This document shows positions 8,691-17,595 of a stretch of 64,000 nucleotides of DNA, piece by piece. The notes beneath the pieces were generated by a model that was not told the DNA's origin, ran no database searches, and saw only the letters and a program-made list of their open reading frames with translations. The position numbers and the translations under genes were made by a program. Numbering within the stretch: the stretch's first letter is position 1; every line of letters begins with the position of its first letter. This stretch comes from Micromonospora aurantiaca ATCC 27029 (GTDB lineage Bacteria > Actinomycetota > Actinomycetes > Mycobacteriales > Micromonosporaceae), in contig NC_014391.1 of assembly GCF_000145235.1 (NCBI RefSeq), positions 5,154,001-5,218,000 of the forward strand, read 5' to 3'.

Positions 8691-10478
8691 GTGGACGTCG
8701 ACGCCGGACACGGCGCCGCCCTGGGTGGCGCGCTCCCGACCCAGGGCGAACTACCGCTCACCCGCCGCCTGCGTTCCCTGCTCACCTGGCCGACGGCCGA
8801 CGGCGACCCGGTCACCACACTGGTCCGCGCCCACCGAGGCATCCACGCGAGCGCCGACGCCTCGGTGCTGCGCCGGGCCTACACGATCGCCGAGAACATG
8901 CACCGCGGCCAGTTCCGCAAGAGCGGCGAGCCGTACATCACCCACCCGCTGGCGGTGGCGCAGATCTGCGCCGACCTCGGCATGGACACCATCACCCTGG
9001 TCGCCGCGCTGCTGCACGACACGGTGGAGGACACCCGCTACACGCTCCAGGCGCTCCAGGAGGACTTCGGCCGCGAGGTCGCCCACCTGGTCGACGGCGT
9101 GACCAAGTTCGACAAGGCGTTCTACGGCAAGGCCGCCGAGGCGGAGACCGTCCGCAAGATGATCGTGGCGGCCGGCAAGGACGTCCGGGTGCTGGTGATC
9201 AAGCTGGCGGACCGGCTGCACAACATGCGTACGCTCGGCGTCCGCTCGGCCGCCTCCCGGGAGCGGATCGCCCGCAAGACCCAGGAGGTGCTGGTCCCGC
9301 TCTGCGACCGGCTGGGCATCCAGACGCTCAAACGCGAGCTGGACGACGTGGTGCTGCTGCACCTGCGGCCGGAGGAGCACGCGCGGATCGCCCGGTTCGT
9401 GCACGACCGGCCCGGCTGGGACGCCTACCTGGCCGACGTGGTGGCCCGCACCCGGGCGGCGTTGCGCCGCAACCGGGTCGACGCCGACGTCTCCCCCCGC
9501 CCCCGGCACCTCTACTCGATCTGGAAGGACACGGTCGCCGGCGACCACGCCGCCCCGTTCGACCTGCCCCGCATCGCGATCGTGGTGGACGGTCCGGCGA
9601 CCGACTGTTACGCCGCGCTGGGCGCCGTGCACGGGCTCTGGCGGCCGGTGCCGGGCCGGTTCAAGGACTTCATCGCATCCCCGAAGAACAACCTCTACCG
9701 GTCGTTGCACACGAGCGTCTGCGGCCCGCAGGACCGCACGGTCGAGGTGCTGATCCGCACCACCGAGATGCACCGCTCCGCGGAGTACGGCGTGGCCGCC
9801 CACTACCGCTTCCCCCGGGCCGCGGGCCGGGGCGCCGACCGGGCGGACGAGCTGGCCTGGCTGCGCCGGGTGCTCGACTGGGAGCAGGAGACGGTCGACC
9901 CGACCCAGTTCATGGAGTCGCTGCGCTGTGATCTGTCCGAGGCGCAGATCCAGGTGGTGGCCGACGGGCGGCAGGTGGTGCTGCCGGCCGGGGCGACACC
10001 TGTCGACCTCGCGTACGAGCTGGGCACCGAGCGCGGCGACCACTGCCTGGCCGCCCGGATCAACGGCCGGCTCGCGCCGCTCTCCTCCGAACTGGAAGAG
10101 GGCGACGTGGTGGAGATCTTCACCGAGAACGACGCGGAGAGCGGCTTCGAGGCGGACGTGGCCCCGCGCGGCCCGCGCCGGGAGTGGCTGGGCTTCGTGA
10201 AGTCCCCGCACGCCCAGATGCAGATCAACCGCTGGTTCGCCGAGCACACCGAGCCGGGCATCTCGATCGCCGACAAGGTCCGGCTCGGCCGGGCCTCGAT
10301 CGGCCTGGCGTTGCGCAAGCACAACCGGGGCCTGGCCAGCGACCTGCCGCTGCTGCGGCTGTCCGAGGAACTGGGCTACCCCGACCTGGAGACGCTGCTG
10401 GTGGCGGTCTTCGACCGCACCGTCGAGCCGGACACCGTGGTCCAGCAGTTGATCGATCTGGTCGACCACAGGCAGTAG
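8691..10478 (+). CDS. RelA/SpoT homologue (HD + synthetase + TGS, no ACT)
   Basis: A (p)ppGpp enzyme of about 595 residues. The hydrolase domain is intact: FRKSGEPYITHPLAVA, LLHDTVEDT and KLADRLHNMRTL supply the His, HD and Asp/Asn ligands. The synthetase domain keeps GRFKDFIASPK, YRSLHT and EVLIRT. However, the usual DLxGxR strand reads FDLPRIAIVVD and the NGY before SLHT reads NLY, so synthesis may be weak. A TGS domain follows (around 410-470). The C-terminal ACT domain of long RSH proteins is absent. GTG 8691 has GGAGG 8 nt upstream; GTG 8673 is an alternative start. Probably the second RSH of the genome. Confidence 0.85.
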   Translation: MDVDAGHGAALGGALPTQGELPLTRRLRSLLTWPTADGDPVTTLVRAHRGIHASADASVLRRAYTIAENMHRGQFRKSGEPYITHPLAVAQICADLGMDTITLVAALLHDTVEDTRYTLQALQEDFGREVAHLVDGVTKFDKAFYGKAAEAETVRKMIVAAGKDVRVLVIKLADRLHNMRTLGVRSAASRERIARKTQEVLVPLCDRLGIQTLKRELDDVVLLHLRPEEHARIARFVHDRPGWDAYLADVVARTRAALRRNRVDADVSPRPRHLYSIWKDTVAGDHAAPFDLPRIAIVVDGPATDCYAALGAVHGLWRPVPGRFKDFIASPKNNLYRSLHTSVCGPQDRTVEVLIRTTEMHRSAEYGVAAHYRFPRAAGRGADRADELAWLRRVLDWEQETVDPTQFMESLRCDLSEAQIQVVADGRQVVLPAGATPVDLAYELGTERGDHCLAARINGRLAPLSSELEEGDVVEIFTENDAESGFEADVAPRGPRREWLGFVKSPHAQMQINRWFAEHTEPGISIADKVRLGRASIGLALRKHNRGLASDLPLLRLSEELGYPDLETLLVAVFDRTVEPDTVVQQLIDLVDHRQ

Positions 10479-10504
10479 ACGGAGCCGGTCCGCGCCGGGA
10501 CCAC

Positions 10505-10510
10505 TAGCCT
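10505..10510 (+). promoter_or_regulatory. -10 box of leaderless promoter (TAGCCT)
   Basis: TAGCCT ends 7 nt before the ATG at 10518 and no ribosome site intervenes, so a leaderless transcript of the Nudix gene is likely. Confidence 0.5.
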
Positions 10511-10517
10511 GGACGGC

Positions 10518-11045
10518 ATGATCCCCCGCGCGCGTGCCACCGGACGGGCCCTCGGCTACCAGATCTTCTACCGGCTTCCGGTCCCGCTGCGACGGCGGCT
10601 GGTCCGGCTGGCCGTACCGAAGTACATCGTCGGCGCGGTCACGCTGGTCAAGGACACGGAGGCCACCGGCGCGGGCCGGATCCTGCTGCTGCGCCAGCCG
10701 CCCGGCTACAGCTGGACGCTGCCGGCCGGGCTGCTGCAACGCGGCGAGGCCCCGGTGGTCGGCGCCGCCCGCGAGCTGTACGAGGAATCAGGCGTCCGTC
10801 TGTCCCCCGACGCGCTGCGCCCGGCGGTGCCCAACGCGGTGGTGCACGCCAAGGGCTGGGTCGACGTGGTCTTCGAGGCGGAGGTGCCGGCGTCGACCAC
10901 CGAGCTGAAGGTGGACGGCGCCGAGGTGTTCGAGGCCGCCTTCCATCCGCTCGACGACCTGCCCCGGCTCAGCCGCGCCACCGCCAATCTGCTCGGCTAC
11001 TACGGCATCGGCCCGCGCGCCGGCGAGCACCCACCGGCCGCGTGA
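10518..11045 (+). CDS. Nudix hydrolase
   Basis: 175 residues with a complete Nudix box, GLLQRGEAPVVGAARELYEESGV, matching G-x5-E-x7-REUxEExGU. The substrate, a nucleoside diphosphate linked to another group, cannot be read from the sequence. The first 35 residues are basic and precede the Nudix beta strand (YIVGAVTLVK). The stop overlaps the next gene by 4 nt, so it is probably translationally coupled to the sugar nucleotidyltransferase. A TAGCCT box 7 nt before ATG indicates leaderless expression. Confidence 0.88.
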   Translation: MIPRARATGRALGYQIFYRLPVPLRRRLVRLAVPKYIVGAVTLVKDTEATGAGRILLLRQPPGYSWTLPAGLLQRGEAPVVGAARELYEESGVRLSPDALRPAVPNAVVHAKGWVDVVFEAEVPASTTELKVDGAEVFEAAFHPLDDLPRLSRATANLLGYYGIGPRAGEHPPAA

Positions 11046-11917
11046 GCACCCCGTACGCGGGCACTGCGGCACCCGGGGTCGAGGTGTGCGCGGTGGTGCT
11101 GGCCGCGGGCGAGGGCACCCGGCTGCGCCCGCTCACCGAGCGGGTGCCGAAGGCGCTCTGCCCGGTGGGAAACGTCCCGCTGCTGGACCGGGCGCTGGCG
11201 CGGCTGGCCGGGCTCGGCCTGACCGGCCCGGAGCGGGTCGCGGTGAACGCCTGCTACCTGGGTGACCAGGTGGTCGCGCGGGTGGGCGGACGGGCTCACC
11301 TGTCGGTCGAGCCGGACGCTCCACTGGGCACCGCCGGGGGTGTGGGCCGGCTGCGGGACTGGATCGACGGCCGGGGCGTGCTGGTCGGCAACGCCGACGC
11401 GTACCTGGCCGACCCGCAGGCCCCGCCCGGGCCGGACATCGCCGCGCTGCTGGACGGGTGGGACGGGCACGGCGTACGCCTGCTCGGCCGTCCCGCCGAC
11501 GACCCGCACGCCCCCGGGACCTTCGACGGCCACGAGTTCGTGGGTTTCTCGCTGCTGCCATGGCGGCTGGTCCGCGACCTGCCACCCACGTTCGGCGACC
11601 TGGTCCGGGCGGTGTGGCGGCCCGCGGAGGCCGCCGGGGCGCTCACAGTCGTGCCCTACCGGGGGACGTTCTACGACACCGGCACCCCGGCCGACTACCT
11701 GGCCGCCAACCTCCACGCGGCCGGACCGGACGGACTGGTGGACCCGGCCGCGACGGTGGACGGCCGGGTCACCGGCTCGGTGATCGGCGGGGGCGCGCGG
11801 GTGCACGGCGACGTGGACCGGTCGGTGGTGTGGCCTGGTGCGACAGTCGCGGCCGGGGAACGCCTGCGCGAGGTGATCCGGGCCGGGGACGACCTGACCG
11901 TCCCGGCGGCGCGGTGA
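11042..11917 (+). CDS. NDP-sugar pyrophosphorylase-like nucleotidyltransferase
   Basis: 291 residues with the nucleotidyltransferase signature VVLAAGEGTRLRPLTERVPKAL and the metal/sugar site LVGNADAYL. The family joins sugar-1-phosphates to NTPs. A short left-handed beta-helix-like tail follows (VDGRVTGSVIGGGARVHGDVDRSVVWPGATV). The protein is shorter than GlmU or GlgC, and the sugar is unknown; a mannose-1-phosphate guanylyltransferase role is conceivable given the PimB neighbour at 2-3 kb. GTG start at 11042 overlaps the Nudix stop (GTGA). Confidence 0.82.
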   Translation: MSTPYAGTAAPGVEVCAVVLAAGEGTRLRPLTERVPKALCPVGNVPLLDRALARLAGLGLTGPERVAVNACYLGDQVVARVGGRAHLSVEPDAPLGTAGGVGRLRDWIDGRGVLVGNADAYLADPQAPPGPDIAALLDGWDGHGVRLLGRPADDPHAPGTFDGHEFVGFSLLPWRLVRDLPPTFGDLVRAVWRPAEAAGALTVVPYRGTFYDTGTPADYLAANLHAAGPDGLVDPAATVDGRVTGSVIGGGARVHGDVDRSVVWPGATVAAGERLREVIRAGDDLTVPAAR

Positions 11918-11969
11918 GGGGCGCGGGCTCTAGCATGGGCCTCGTCGCCGACGAACGGAGAACCGTCCC

Positions 11970-12257
11970 GTGATCACCGCGATCGTGCTGATCGACTGCG
12001 CCACCGACTCCATCCCCGAGGTGGCCGAGACCCTGGCCAACCTGCCCGGCGTCAGCGAGGTCTACTCGGTGGCCGGGCACGTCGACCTGATCGCCATGGT
12101 CCGGGTCCGGGAGTTCGAGCAGATCGCCCAGGTCATCGCCGGCAGCATCTCGAAGGTGCCGGGCGTGCTCAACACCGAGTCGCACATCGCGTTCCGCGCC
12201 TACTCCCAGCACGACCTGGAGGAGGCGTTCGCGATCGGGCTGGCGAACGCCGACTGA
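11970..12257 (+). CDS. Stand-alone Lrp/AsnC ligand-binding (RAM) domain protein
   Basis: 95 residues, all one alpha-beta RAM domain (IVLIDCATDSIPEVAETL, GVSEVYSVAGHVDLIAMVRV). There is no helix-turn-helix, so it does not bind DNA by itself. Such domains form dimers and octamers and bind amino acids or similar effectors. GTG 11970 follows a weak CGGAGAA site, and a TAGCAT box at 11931 would give a leader of about 27 nt. The partner and ligand are unknown. Confidence 0.85.
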   Translation: MITAIVLIDCATDSIPEVAETLANLPGVSEVYSVAGHVDLIAMVRVREFEQIAQVIAGSISKVPGVLNTESHIAFRAYSQHDLEEAFAIGLANAD

Positions 12258-12265
12258 CACGAGCC

Positions 12266-12301
12266 GGTGACCGGCCTGCCCTCGCGGGCGGACCGGCCAC
12301 C
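12266..12301. terminator. Imperfect hairpin between convergent genes
   Basis: GGTG-a-CCGG-cct-GCCC, a 4-nt loop, then GGGC-gga-CCGG-c-CACC. It lies 8 nt after the RAM-domain gene and 17 nt beyond the DUF4142 stop on the other strand, so it can serve both directions. Confidence 0.55.
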
Positions 12302-12318
12302 GTCGACCGTGCGGTACG

Positions 12319-12987
12319 TCAGCTCTGGCTGGGCACCGGGGTCTCCGTGGTGCCCGGAGCGGGCTCCTCGGTCTCGGTGCCGCCCGGAGCCGGCGACTCG
12401 GTGCCACCCGGGGACGTGGTGCCGCCCGGGCTGGGCGTGCCGCTGGCGCTGGTCTGCGGAACCGGGACGCCCAGGGTCTGGGCCAGGGCCACAAGCGCGT
12501 CGTAGTGCGCCTGGAGGACCGGCAGCGCGTCCTGCGCGATCTGCACCACCGACTGCTCCGAGCCCTGCGAGATCTCGGTCTGGGTGGCCTGGATCGCCTG
12601 GACGTGGCCGGCGAGCTGCGCGGTCACCCACGCCTTGTCGAACTCGGCCCCGCTGAGGTTGTTCAGCTTGTCCAGGACCTTCTGCTGGTCGGCGGTCGGG
12701 TCGGCCGGCAACTGCACGTTGAGCTGCTGCGCGGTCGACTGCACCGTCTGGTCCAGCTGGGTGTGGTCCGTCACGAACATCTTGCCCAGGTCCTTGACCT
12801 GCTGGTTCTGACCCTTCTGCTGGGCCAGGTTACCGGCGGTGATCTCGAACAGGTTGACCTGGTGAACCGCCTGCAGGTACTGCGTGTCCTGCGTCGACGG
12901 CTGTGCCGCCGCCTGCGCCGCGGCGGCGGGCGCCAGCCCCACGACCACCAGCGCGGCCAGCAGGCCCAGGCGTTTGATTCCCAACAT
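12319..12987 (-). CDS. Secreted DUF4142 protein
   Basis: 222 residues starting MLGIKRLGLLAALVVVGLAPAAAAQA, a Sec signal peptide with cleavage near residues 24-28. The mature part (about 30-175) is a DUF4142 four-helix, ferritin-like bundle (QYLQAVHQVNLFEITAGNLA, KMFVTDHTQLDQTV). A Gly/Pro/Thr/Ser/Glu-rich tail of about 45 residues follows, suggesting a flexible extracellular end. ATG 12987 is chosen because GGGGGAGGA lies about 5 nt upstream. Function unknown; some DUF4142 proteins are linked to envelope stress. Confidence 0.85.
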   Translation of the reverse strand: MLGIKRLGLLAALVVVGLAPAAAAQAAAQPSTQDTQYLQAVHQVNLFEITAGNLAQQKGQNQQVKDLGKMFVTDHTQLDQTVQSTAQQLNVQLPADPTADQQKVLDKLNNLSGAEFDKAWVTAQLAGHVQAIQATQTEISQGSEQSVVQIAQDALPVLQAHYDALVALAQTLGVPVPQTSASGTPSPGGTTSPGGTESPAPGGTETEEPAPGTTETPVPSQS

Positions 12988-13141
12988 TCGTTCCTCCCCC
13001 ATGAGACGTCGGACCGCACGGATACCCGGCTGACCGGGGTTATTCCTGCGATTCCACCCGTCCGTGTCGGGGGCGACGGCCGTCGGCGCACCGGCCTCCC
13101 GCCGTACGCGGGAGGGAACGGGACGACCGGTGCGGAAACGG

Positions 13142-13178
13142 CAGTGGCGCCCGCCGGAAGATCCGGCGGGCGCCACTG
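13142..13178 (-). terminator. Perfect 17-bp hairpin after qcrB
   Basis: Arms 13142-13158 and 13162-13178 are exact reverse complements around a 3-nt loop (AGA on the + strand). It starts 20 nt beyond the qcrB stop. It lacks a long T-run, as is common for actinobacterial terminators. Confidence 0.8.
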
Positions 13179-13197
13179 TCAGTCGTACCGGGGAGGG

Positions 13198-14829
13198 TCA
13201 GCGACGGCTCTCGCCGCTGCCGATCTCCTCCCGCTCCGGCCGGGCCTCGACCGGCGGGTGCCCCGGCGAGACCGGCGCCTCGGCCGGCTTCTCGATCGGG
13301 TAGAAGAAGCCCCGGATCGCCGGGCCGAGGGCACCGAGCCGGTTCATCTTCTTCGGCACCACCCAGCCGACGTAGTCCAGCGCCGGCGGGTGACCGTCGT
13401 GGCCGTCGGCCGAGGTGAGCGGCTGGTGGACCTCGACGAACCGGCCGTCGGGCAGCCGCTTGATGATGCCGGTCTCCACGCCGTGGGCCAGCACCTCCCG
13501 GTCGTGCTGCTGCAGACCCAGGCAGATCCGGTACGTGATGTAGTACGCGATCGGCGGCAGGATCAGCAGGCCGATCCGGCCACCCCAGGTCATCGCGTTC
13601 AGGCTGATGTGGAACTTGTCCGCGATGACGTCGTTGGCGCCGGAGAGGGTCAGCACGACGTAGAAGGCGAGCGCCATGGCGCCCACGGCGGTGCGGGCCG
13701 GAACGTCCCGGGGCCGCTGGAGCAGGTTGTGGTGCTTGTAGTCCTTGAGGCGGCGCGCCTCCAGGAACGGATACATCGTCGACAGGCCGACCAGGATTCC
13801 GGGTAGCACCACAGTCGGCCAGAACAACGGTGGGATGACGTACCCGTTGCCGATCGGGATGTGGATCTCCCAGCCCGGCATGAGGCGGGTCGAGCCGTCG
13901 AGGAACATGACGTACCAGTCGGGCTGGCTGGCCGCCGAGACCACCCACGCCTCGTACGGGCCGAACAGCCAGATCGGGTTGATCTGGAACATGCCGCCCA
14001 TCAGCGCGATCACGCCGAAGACGACCATGAAGAAGCCGCCCTGCTTGAGCGCGTAGCGCGGGAACATCCGCTCGCCGACCACGTTGGAGTTGGTCCGGCC
14101 GGGGCCGGGCCACTGGGTGTGCTTCTGCTTGAACACCAGGCCGAGGTGCACGCTGATCAGCGCCACCAGCAGACCCGGGACGAGCAGCACGTGGGCGATG
14201 AAGAAGCGGCTGATGATGATGGTGCCGGGGAACTCCCCGCCGAAGATCGACGAGCTGACCCAGGAGCCGATCACCGGGATCGACAGGATGATCGCGGAGG
14301 CGATCCGCAGACCGGTGCCGGACAGGCCGTCGTCCGGCAGCGAGTAGCCGGTGAAGCCAGCCAGGAAGCCGACCCAGAACAGCAGCGAGCCGATGATCCA
14401 GTTGGTCTCACGGGGCTTGCGGAACGCTCCGGTGAAGAAGACCCGCAGCATGTGGACCACGATGGCGGCCATGAACAGCAGGGCCGACCAGTGGTGCATC
14501 TGCCGCATGATCAGACCACCGCGGACATCGAACGAGATGTCCAGGCTGGAGGCGTAGGCGGCCGACATCGGGGTGCCCCGCAGCGGCGCGTAGCTGCCGT
14601 TGTAGATGACCTCGGTCATCGCCGGCTCGAAGAAGAACGTCAGGAAGACGCCGGTGAGCAGCAGGACGATGAACGAGAACAGCGCGATCTCGCCGAGCAG
14701 GAACGACCAGTGGTCGGGGAAGACCTTGTTCAGCAGCTTGCGCAGGGGCGTGGCCACCTGGAAGCGGTCGTCCACCGCCCGCGCGCTCTTGGCCGGCAGC
14801 GCTGCTGCATCAAACTTTCGGCGCTTCAT
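13198..14829 (-). CDS. qcrB: Cytochrome bc complex cytochrome b subunit
   Basis: A 543-residue integral membrane subunit of the menaquinol:cytochrome c reductase. Haem-ligand histidines lie in MRQMHHWSALLFMAAIVVHMLRVF and in RFFIAHVLLVPGLLVALISVHLG, and GYSLPDD and PxWY-like quinone-site segments (SQPDWYVMFLDGS) are present. The C-terminal extension after the eighth span (about residues 430-543) is typical of actinobacterial QcrB. It is the last gene of ctaE-qcrC-qcrA-qcrB and overlaps qcrA by 4 nt. Confidence 0.97.
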   Translation of the reverse strand: MKRRKFDAAALPAKSARAVDDRFQVATPLRKLLNKVFPDHWSFLLGEIALFSFIVLLLTGVFLTFFFEPAMTEVIYNGSYAPLRGTPMSAAYASSLDISFDVRGGLIMRQMHHWSALLFMAAIVVHMLRVFFTGAFRKPRETNWIIGSLLFWVGFLAGFTGYSLPDDGLSGTGLRIASAIILSIPVIGSWVSSSIFGGEFPGTIIISRFFIAHVLLVPGLLVALISVHLGLVFKQKHTQWPGPGRTNSNVVGERMFPRYALKQGGFFMVVFGVIALMGGMFQINPIWLFGPYEAWVVSAASQPDWYVMFLDGSTRLMPGWEIHIPIGNGYVIPPLFWPTVVLPGILVGLSTMYPFLEARRLKDYKHHNLLQRPRDVPARTAVGAMALAFYVVLTLSGANDVIADKFHISLNAMTWGGRIGLLILPPIAYYITYRICLGLQQHDREVLAHGVETGIIKRLPDGRFVEVHQPLTSADGHDGHPPALDYVGWVVPKKMNRLGALGPAIRGFFYPIEKPAEAPVSPGHPPVEARPEREEIGSGESRR

Positions 14830-15914
14830 GGCCGCTCCCAGAAGTCGGGACCGATGGTCTCGGTGTAGTCGGACTTCGCCACGAAGAAGCCCTCCTCGTC
14901 CACCTCGATCGGCAGCTGCGGCAGCGGCCGGTTCGCCGGGCCGAAGATCGGCTTGGCGTTGTCGGTGATGAGGAACTGCGACTGGTGGCAGGGGCAGAGC
15001 AGGCGGTTGGTCTGCTGCTCGTAGAGGCTGGCCGGGCAGCCGGCGTGCGTGCAGATCTTGGAGAACGCGACGTAGTTGCCCCACATGTAGTCGCCGTGGC
15101 CCTTGCGCTCGTTCGCGGCGCGCGACTTCTGCGCGTCGTCCTCCCGCAGGTGGATGAGCAGGGTCGGCGAGTCGGCGTGCAGGTTGCTCACGCCGCCGTC
15201 GATGCCCGGGAACACGGTGAGCTGGCCGCCGACGCTGACGTCGGCCGGGCGGATCGGACGGCCGTCCTCACGGATCAGCCGGATCTTCTTGCCGCCCTCG
15301 CCCGGCTGGAAGCCGGTGGTGAACATCTGGTTGTTCTTGTGCGGCTGCTCGATCAGGCCACCGATCAGCGGGGCCGCGGCCACCGCGCCCACCGGCGCCA
15401 GGCCGGCGAGCAACGAGATGCCGAGCAGCGGCCGGCGACGGACGCCCATCTCGTCGGCCAGGTAGAGCATGGTCTCGCCGGTGATCTTGCGACCCTCCGG
15501 GTCGTCGGCCTGGTCGTGCCGGTCCTGGATCGAGACCTCCTTGGGCAGCAGCTTCTTGCCCCAGGTCAGGATGCCGAAACCGATGCCCAGCAGCGCCAGG
15601 CCCAGCGTCACGCCGAGCAGCGGCGTGTAGAGCTTGTCGCCGCCGGTACCCGGCTCCCACTGCCACGGCCACCAGATGTAGACCACCAGGAAGGCGGTCG
15701 CGAAGACGCCGGTCAGCAGGAACATCAGGGCGACCGTGCGGGTCAGCCGGCGCTCGGCCTTGCTGCCCGGGACCACCTGCGGCTCGTAGTGGACGATCTC
15801 GATGTCGTCCCGCCGCGCGCCCTCCTGGACGATGTCGAACCGGGAGAGCCGGGGGTCGTTCACGTCGAGCGGCTCCGGGCCCTGCTGGGCCTGGTGCTCG
15901 GTGTGGGTGCTCAT
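14826..15914 (-). CDS. qcrA: Rieske iron-sulfur subunit of the bc complex
   Basis: 362 residues. The N-terminal cytosolic part is followed by three membrane spans (about 63-83, 97-117 and 165-185), an actinobacterial feature. The 2Fe-2S site is CTHAGC and CPCHQS near residues 287-310. It passes electrons from menaquinol to the di-haem QcrC. The ATG at 15914 starts 67 bp after the qcrC stop, and its end overlaps qcrB. Confidence 0.97.
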   Translation of the reverse strand: MSTHTEHQAQQGPEPLDVNDPRLSRFDIVQEGARRDDIEIVHYEPQVVPGSKAERRLTRTVALMFLLTGVFATAFLVVYIWWPWQWEPGTGGDKLYTPLLGVTLGLALLGIGFGILTWGKKLLPKEVSIQDRHDQADDPEGRKITGETMLYLADEMGVRRRPLLGISLLAGLAPVGAVAAAPLIGGLIEQPHKNNQMFTTGFQPGEGGKKIRLIREDGRPIRPADVSVGGQLTVFPGIDGGVSNLHADSPTLLIHLREDDAQKSRAANERKGHGDYMWGNYVAFSKICTHAGCPASLYEQQTNRLLCPCHQSQFLITDNAKPIFGPANRPLPQLPIEVDEEGFFVAKSDYTETIGPDFWERP

Positions 15915-15981
15915 GCCGTCACCTCGCTACGGGTGACGCCGGGGGTCGGCGCCACAGCACTGGAAGCATTGATCCGTCCGG

Positions 15982-16815
15982 TCACGACTTGCCCGCGATC
16001 CACAGGCTCGCGAAGACCAGCGCGACGATGCCGACCAGGAAGATCGCGAGACCCTCGGTCGACGGGCCGTAGCGGCCCAGGTTGAAGCCGCCCGGATCGC
16101 CGTCGTGCTTCAGCGTCTCCTGGATGTAGGCGATGATGTCCGCCTTCTCCTCGGGCGTGATCTGGTTGTCGCCGAACACCGGCATGTTCTGCGGGCCGCT
16201 CAGCATCGCGGCGTAGATCTGCCGGTCGCTGGCCGGCGCCAGGCTCGGCGCGTACTTGCCGGAGGACAGCGCGCCGCCGCCGCCGCTGAAGGCGTGGCAC
16301 TGCGAGCAGTTGATCCGGAACAGCTCACCACCGGTGGACAGGTTGGCGCCCTCACGCAGGTCGCCGTTGGGGACCTCCGGGCCGCCGCCGAGCTCCTGGA
16401 TGTACTGCCCGAGCTGGCGCACCTGCTCGTCGGTGAACTGCGGCGGCTTGCGCATGGCCTGGGCCTCCTGCCGGGCCATCGGCATGCGACCGCTGCTGAC
16501 CTGGAACTCGACCGAGGCCGCTCCGACGCCGATCAGGCTCGGACCGCGGCCCTCGACGCCCTGGGCGTTGCGACCGTGACAGGTCACACAGCTCACGTCG
16601 AACAGCGCCTTGCCCTCGTTGCCTGCGGCGGTCAACGGAGGGTTGTCCTGCGCCTGCACGCCGGGGGCGAAGACGGTGTAGGCACCGCCGGCCAGCATCA
16701 GCGCGGCGAACAGCCGGACCGCGGCACCCAGCCGGCGGCGGCCCCTGCTGCGCGCTACGGGCCGCCCGCGCAGCCGCGCGAGCAGACCGCGTCGGCGGTC
16801 GTTGTCAGAAGTCAT
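15982..16815 (-). CDS. qcrC: Di-haem cytochrome c subunit of the bcc-aa3 supercomplex
   Basis: 277 residues. A basic N-terminus and signal-anchor (LFAALMLAGGAYTVFA) come first, then two cytochrome c domains with CVTCH (about 76) and CSQCH (about 170). A C-terminal membrane anchor ends the protein (LAIFLVGIVALVFASLWIAGK). In actinobacteria the two haems link Rieske to cytochrome oxidase directly, replacing soluble cytochrome c. It lies 72 bp downstream of ctaE in the same operon. Confidence 0.97.
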   Translation of the reverse strand: MTSDNDRRRGLLARLRGRPVARSRGRRRLGAAVRLFAALMLAGGAYTVFAPGVQAQDNPPLTAAGNEGKALFDVSCVTCHGRNAQGVEGRGPSLIGVGAASVEFQVSSGRMPMARQEAQAMRKPPQFTDEQVRQLGQYIQELGGGPEVPNGDLREGANLSTGGELFRINCSQCHAFSGGGGALSSGKYAPSLAPASDRQIYAAMLSGPQNMPVFGDNQITPEEKADIIAYIQETLKHDGDPGGFNLGRYGPSTEGLAIFLVGIVALVFASLWIAGKS

Positions 16816-16887
16816 GACCTGTGTCCTTAACCGGTTGGACCTTGTCTCAGGGGACGGAGCAGCGGCGCGGTTCGTGACGCGCCAAGA

Positions 16888-17487
16888 TCACTGGAGCCAG
16901 TAGATCATGGCGTAGAGCCCGATCCACACGACGTCCACGAAGTGCCAGTAGTAGGACACGACGATCGCCGAGGTCGCCTGGGCGGGGGTGAACCGGCCCA
17001 TCGTGGTACGGATCATGAAGATCACGAAGGCGATGAGGCCGCCGGTCACGTGCAGACCGTGGAAGCCGGTGGTGAGGTAGAACATCGACCCGTAACCGTC
17101 TTCGTTGATCTTCACACCCTCGTGCACCAGGGTCCGGTACTCGTTCAGCTGACCGAGCACGAAGATCAGACCCATCACGAAGGTGATCGTGAACCACCGG
17201 CGCAGAGCGTGGACGTCACCGCGCTCGGCCGCGAACACGCCGATCTGGCAGGTGATCGAGGAGAGCACCAGGATCACCGTGAACGTGGTCGCGTACGGGA
17301 TGTTCAGCACCTCGGTGTGCTTCTCCCACTGCTCCGGCGCCGCCGCGCGGATGGAGAAGTACATCGCGAACAGCGCCGCGAAGAACATGAGTTCGCTGGA
17401 GAGCCACACGATCGTCCCGACGCTGACCATGTTGGGTCGGGTCAGGGAGTGGATCCGGCTCTTGTCAATGGCTGGGGCCGCAGTCAC
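16888..17487 (-). CDS. ctaE: Cytochrome c oxidase subunit III
   Basis: 199 residues with five membrane spans. GTIVWLSSELMFFAALFAMYFSIR and TTGFHGLHVTGGLIAF, and the final YWHFVDVVWIGLYAMIYWL, are hallmark COX3 segments. It belongs to the aa3 oxidase and heads the ctaE-qcrCAB operon, as in mycobacteria and streptomycetes. The GTG start at 17487 faces the divergent ctaG-type gene across 108 bp. Confidence 0.97.
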   Translation of the reverse strand: MTAAPAIDKSRIHSLTRPNMVSVGTIVWLSSELMFFAALFAMYFSIRAAAPEQWEKHTEVLNIPYATTFTVILVLSSITCQIGVFAAERGDVHALRRWFTITFVMGLIFVLGQLNEYRTLVHEGVKINEDGYGSMFYLTTGFHGLHVTGGLIAFVIFMIRTTMGRFTPAQATSAIVVSYYWHFVDVVWIGLYAMIYWLQ

Positions 17488-17582
17488 GCGGTCATTATTG
17501 CCCCTGACCGGGACCGACGATCAGCGGGGTGCCAAACCGGTCCCTTCCGTGGCCCGATCGTGGTGGTCCGCTTCGCCTGACC

Positions 17583-17588
17583 TACCCT
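17583..17588 (+). promoter_or_regulatory. -10 box of leaderless promoter (TACCCT)
   Basis: TACCCT ends 7 nt before the GTG at 17596 in the divergent ctaE/assembly-factor spacer. No clear ribosome site is present. Confidence 0.5.
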
Positions 17589-17595
17589 GAAAAGC

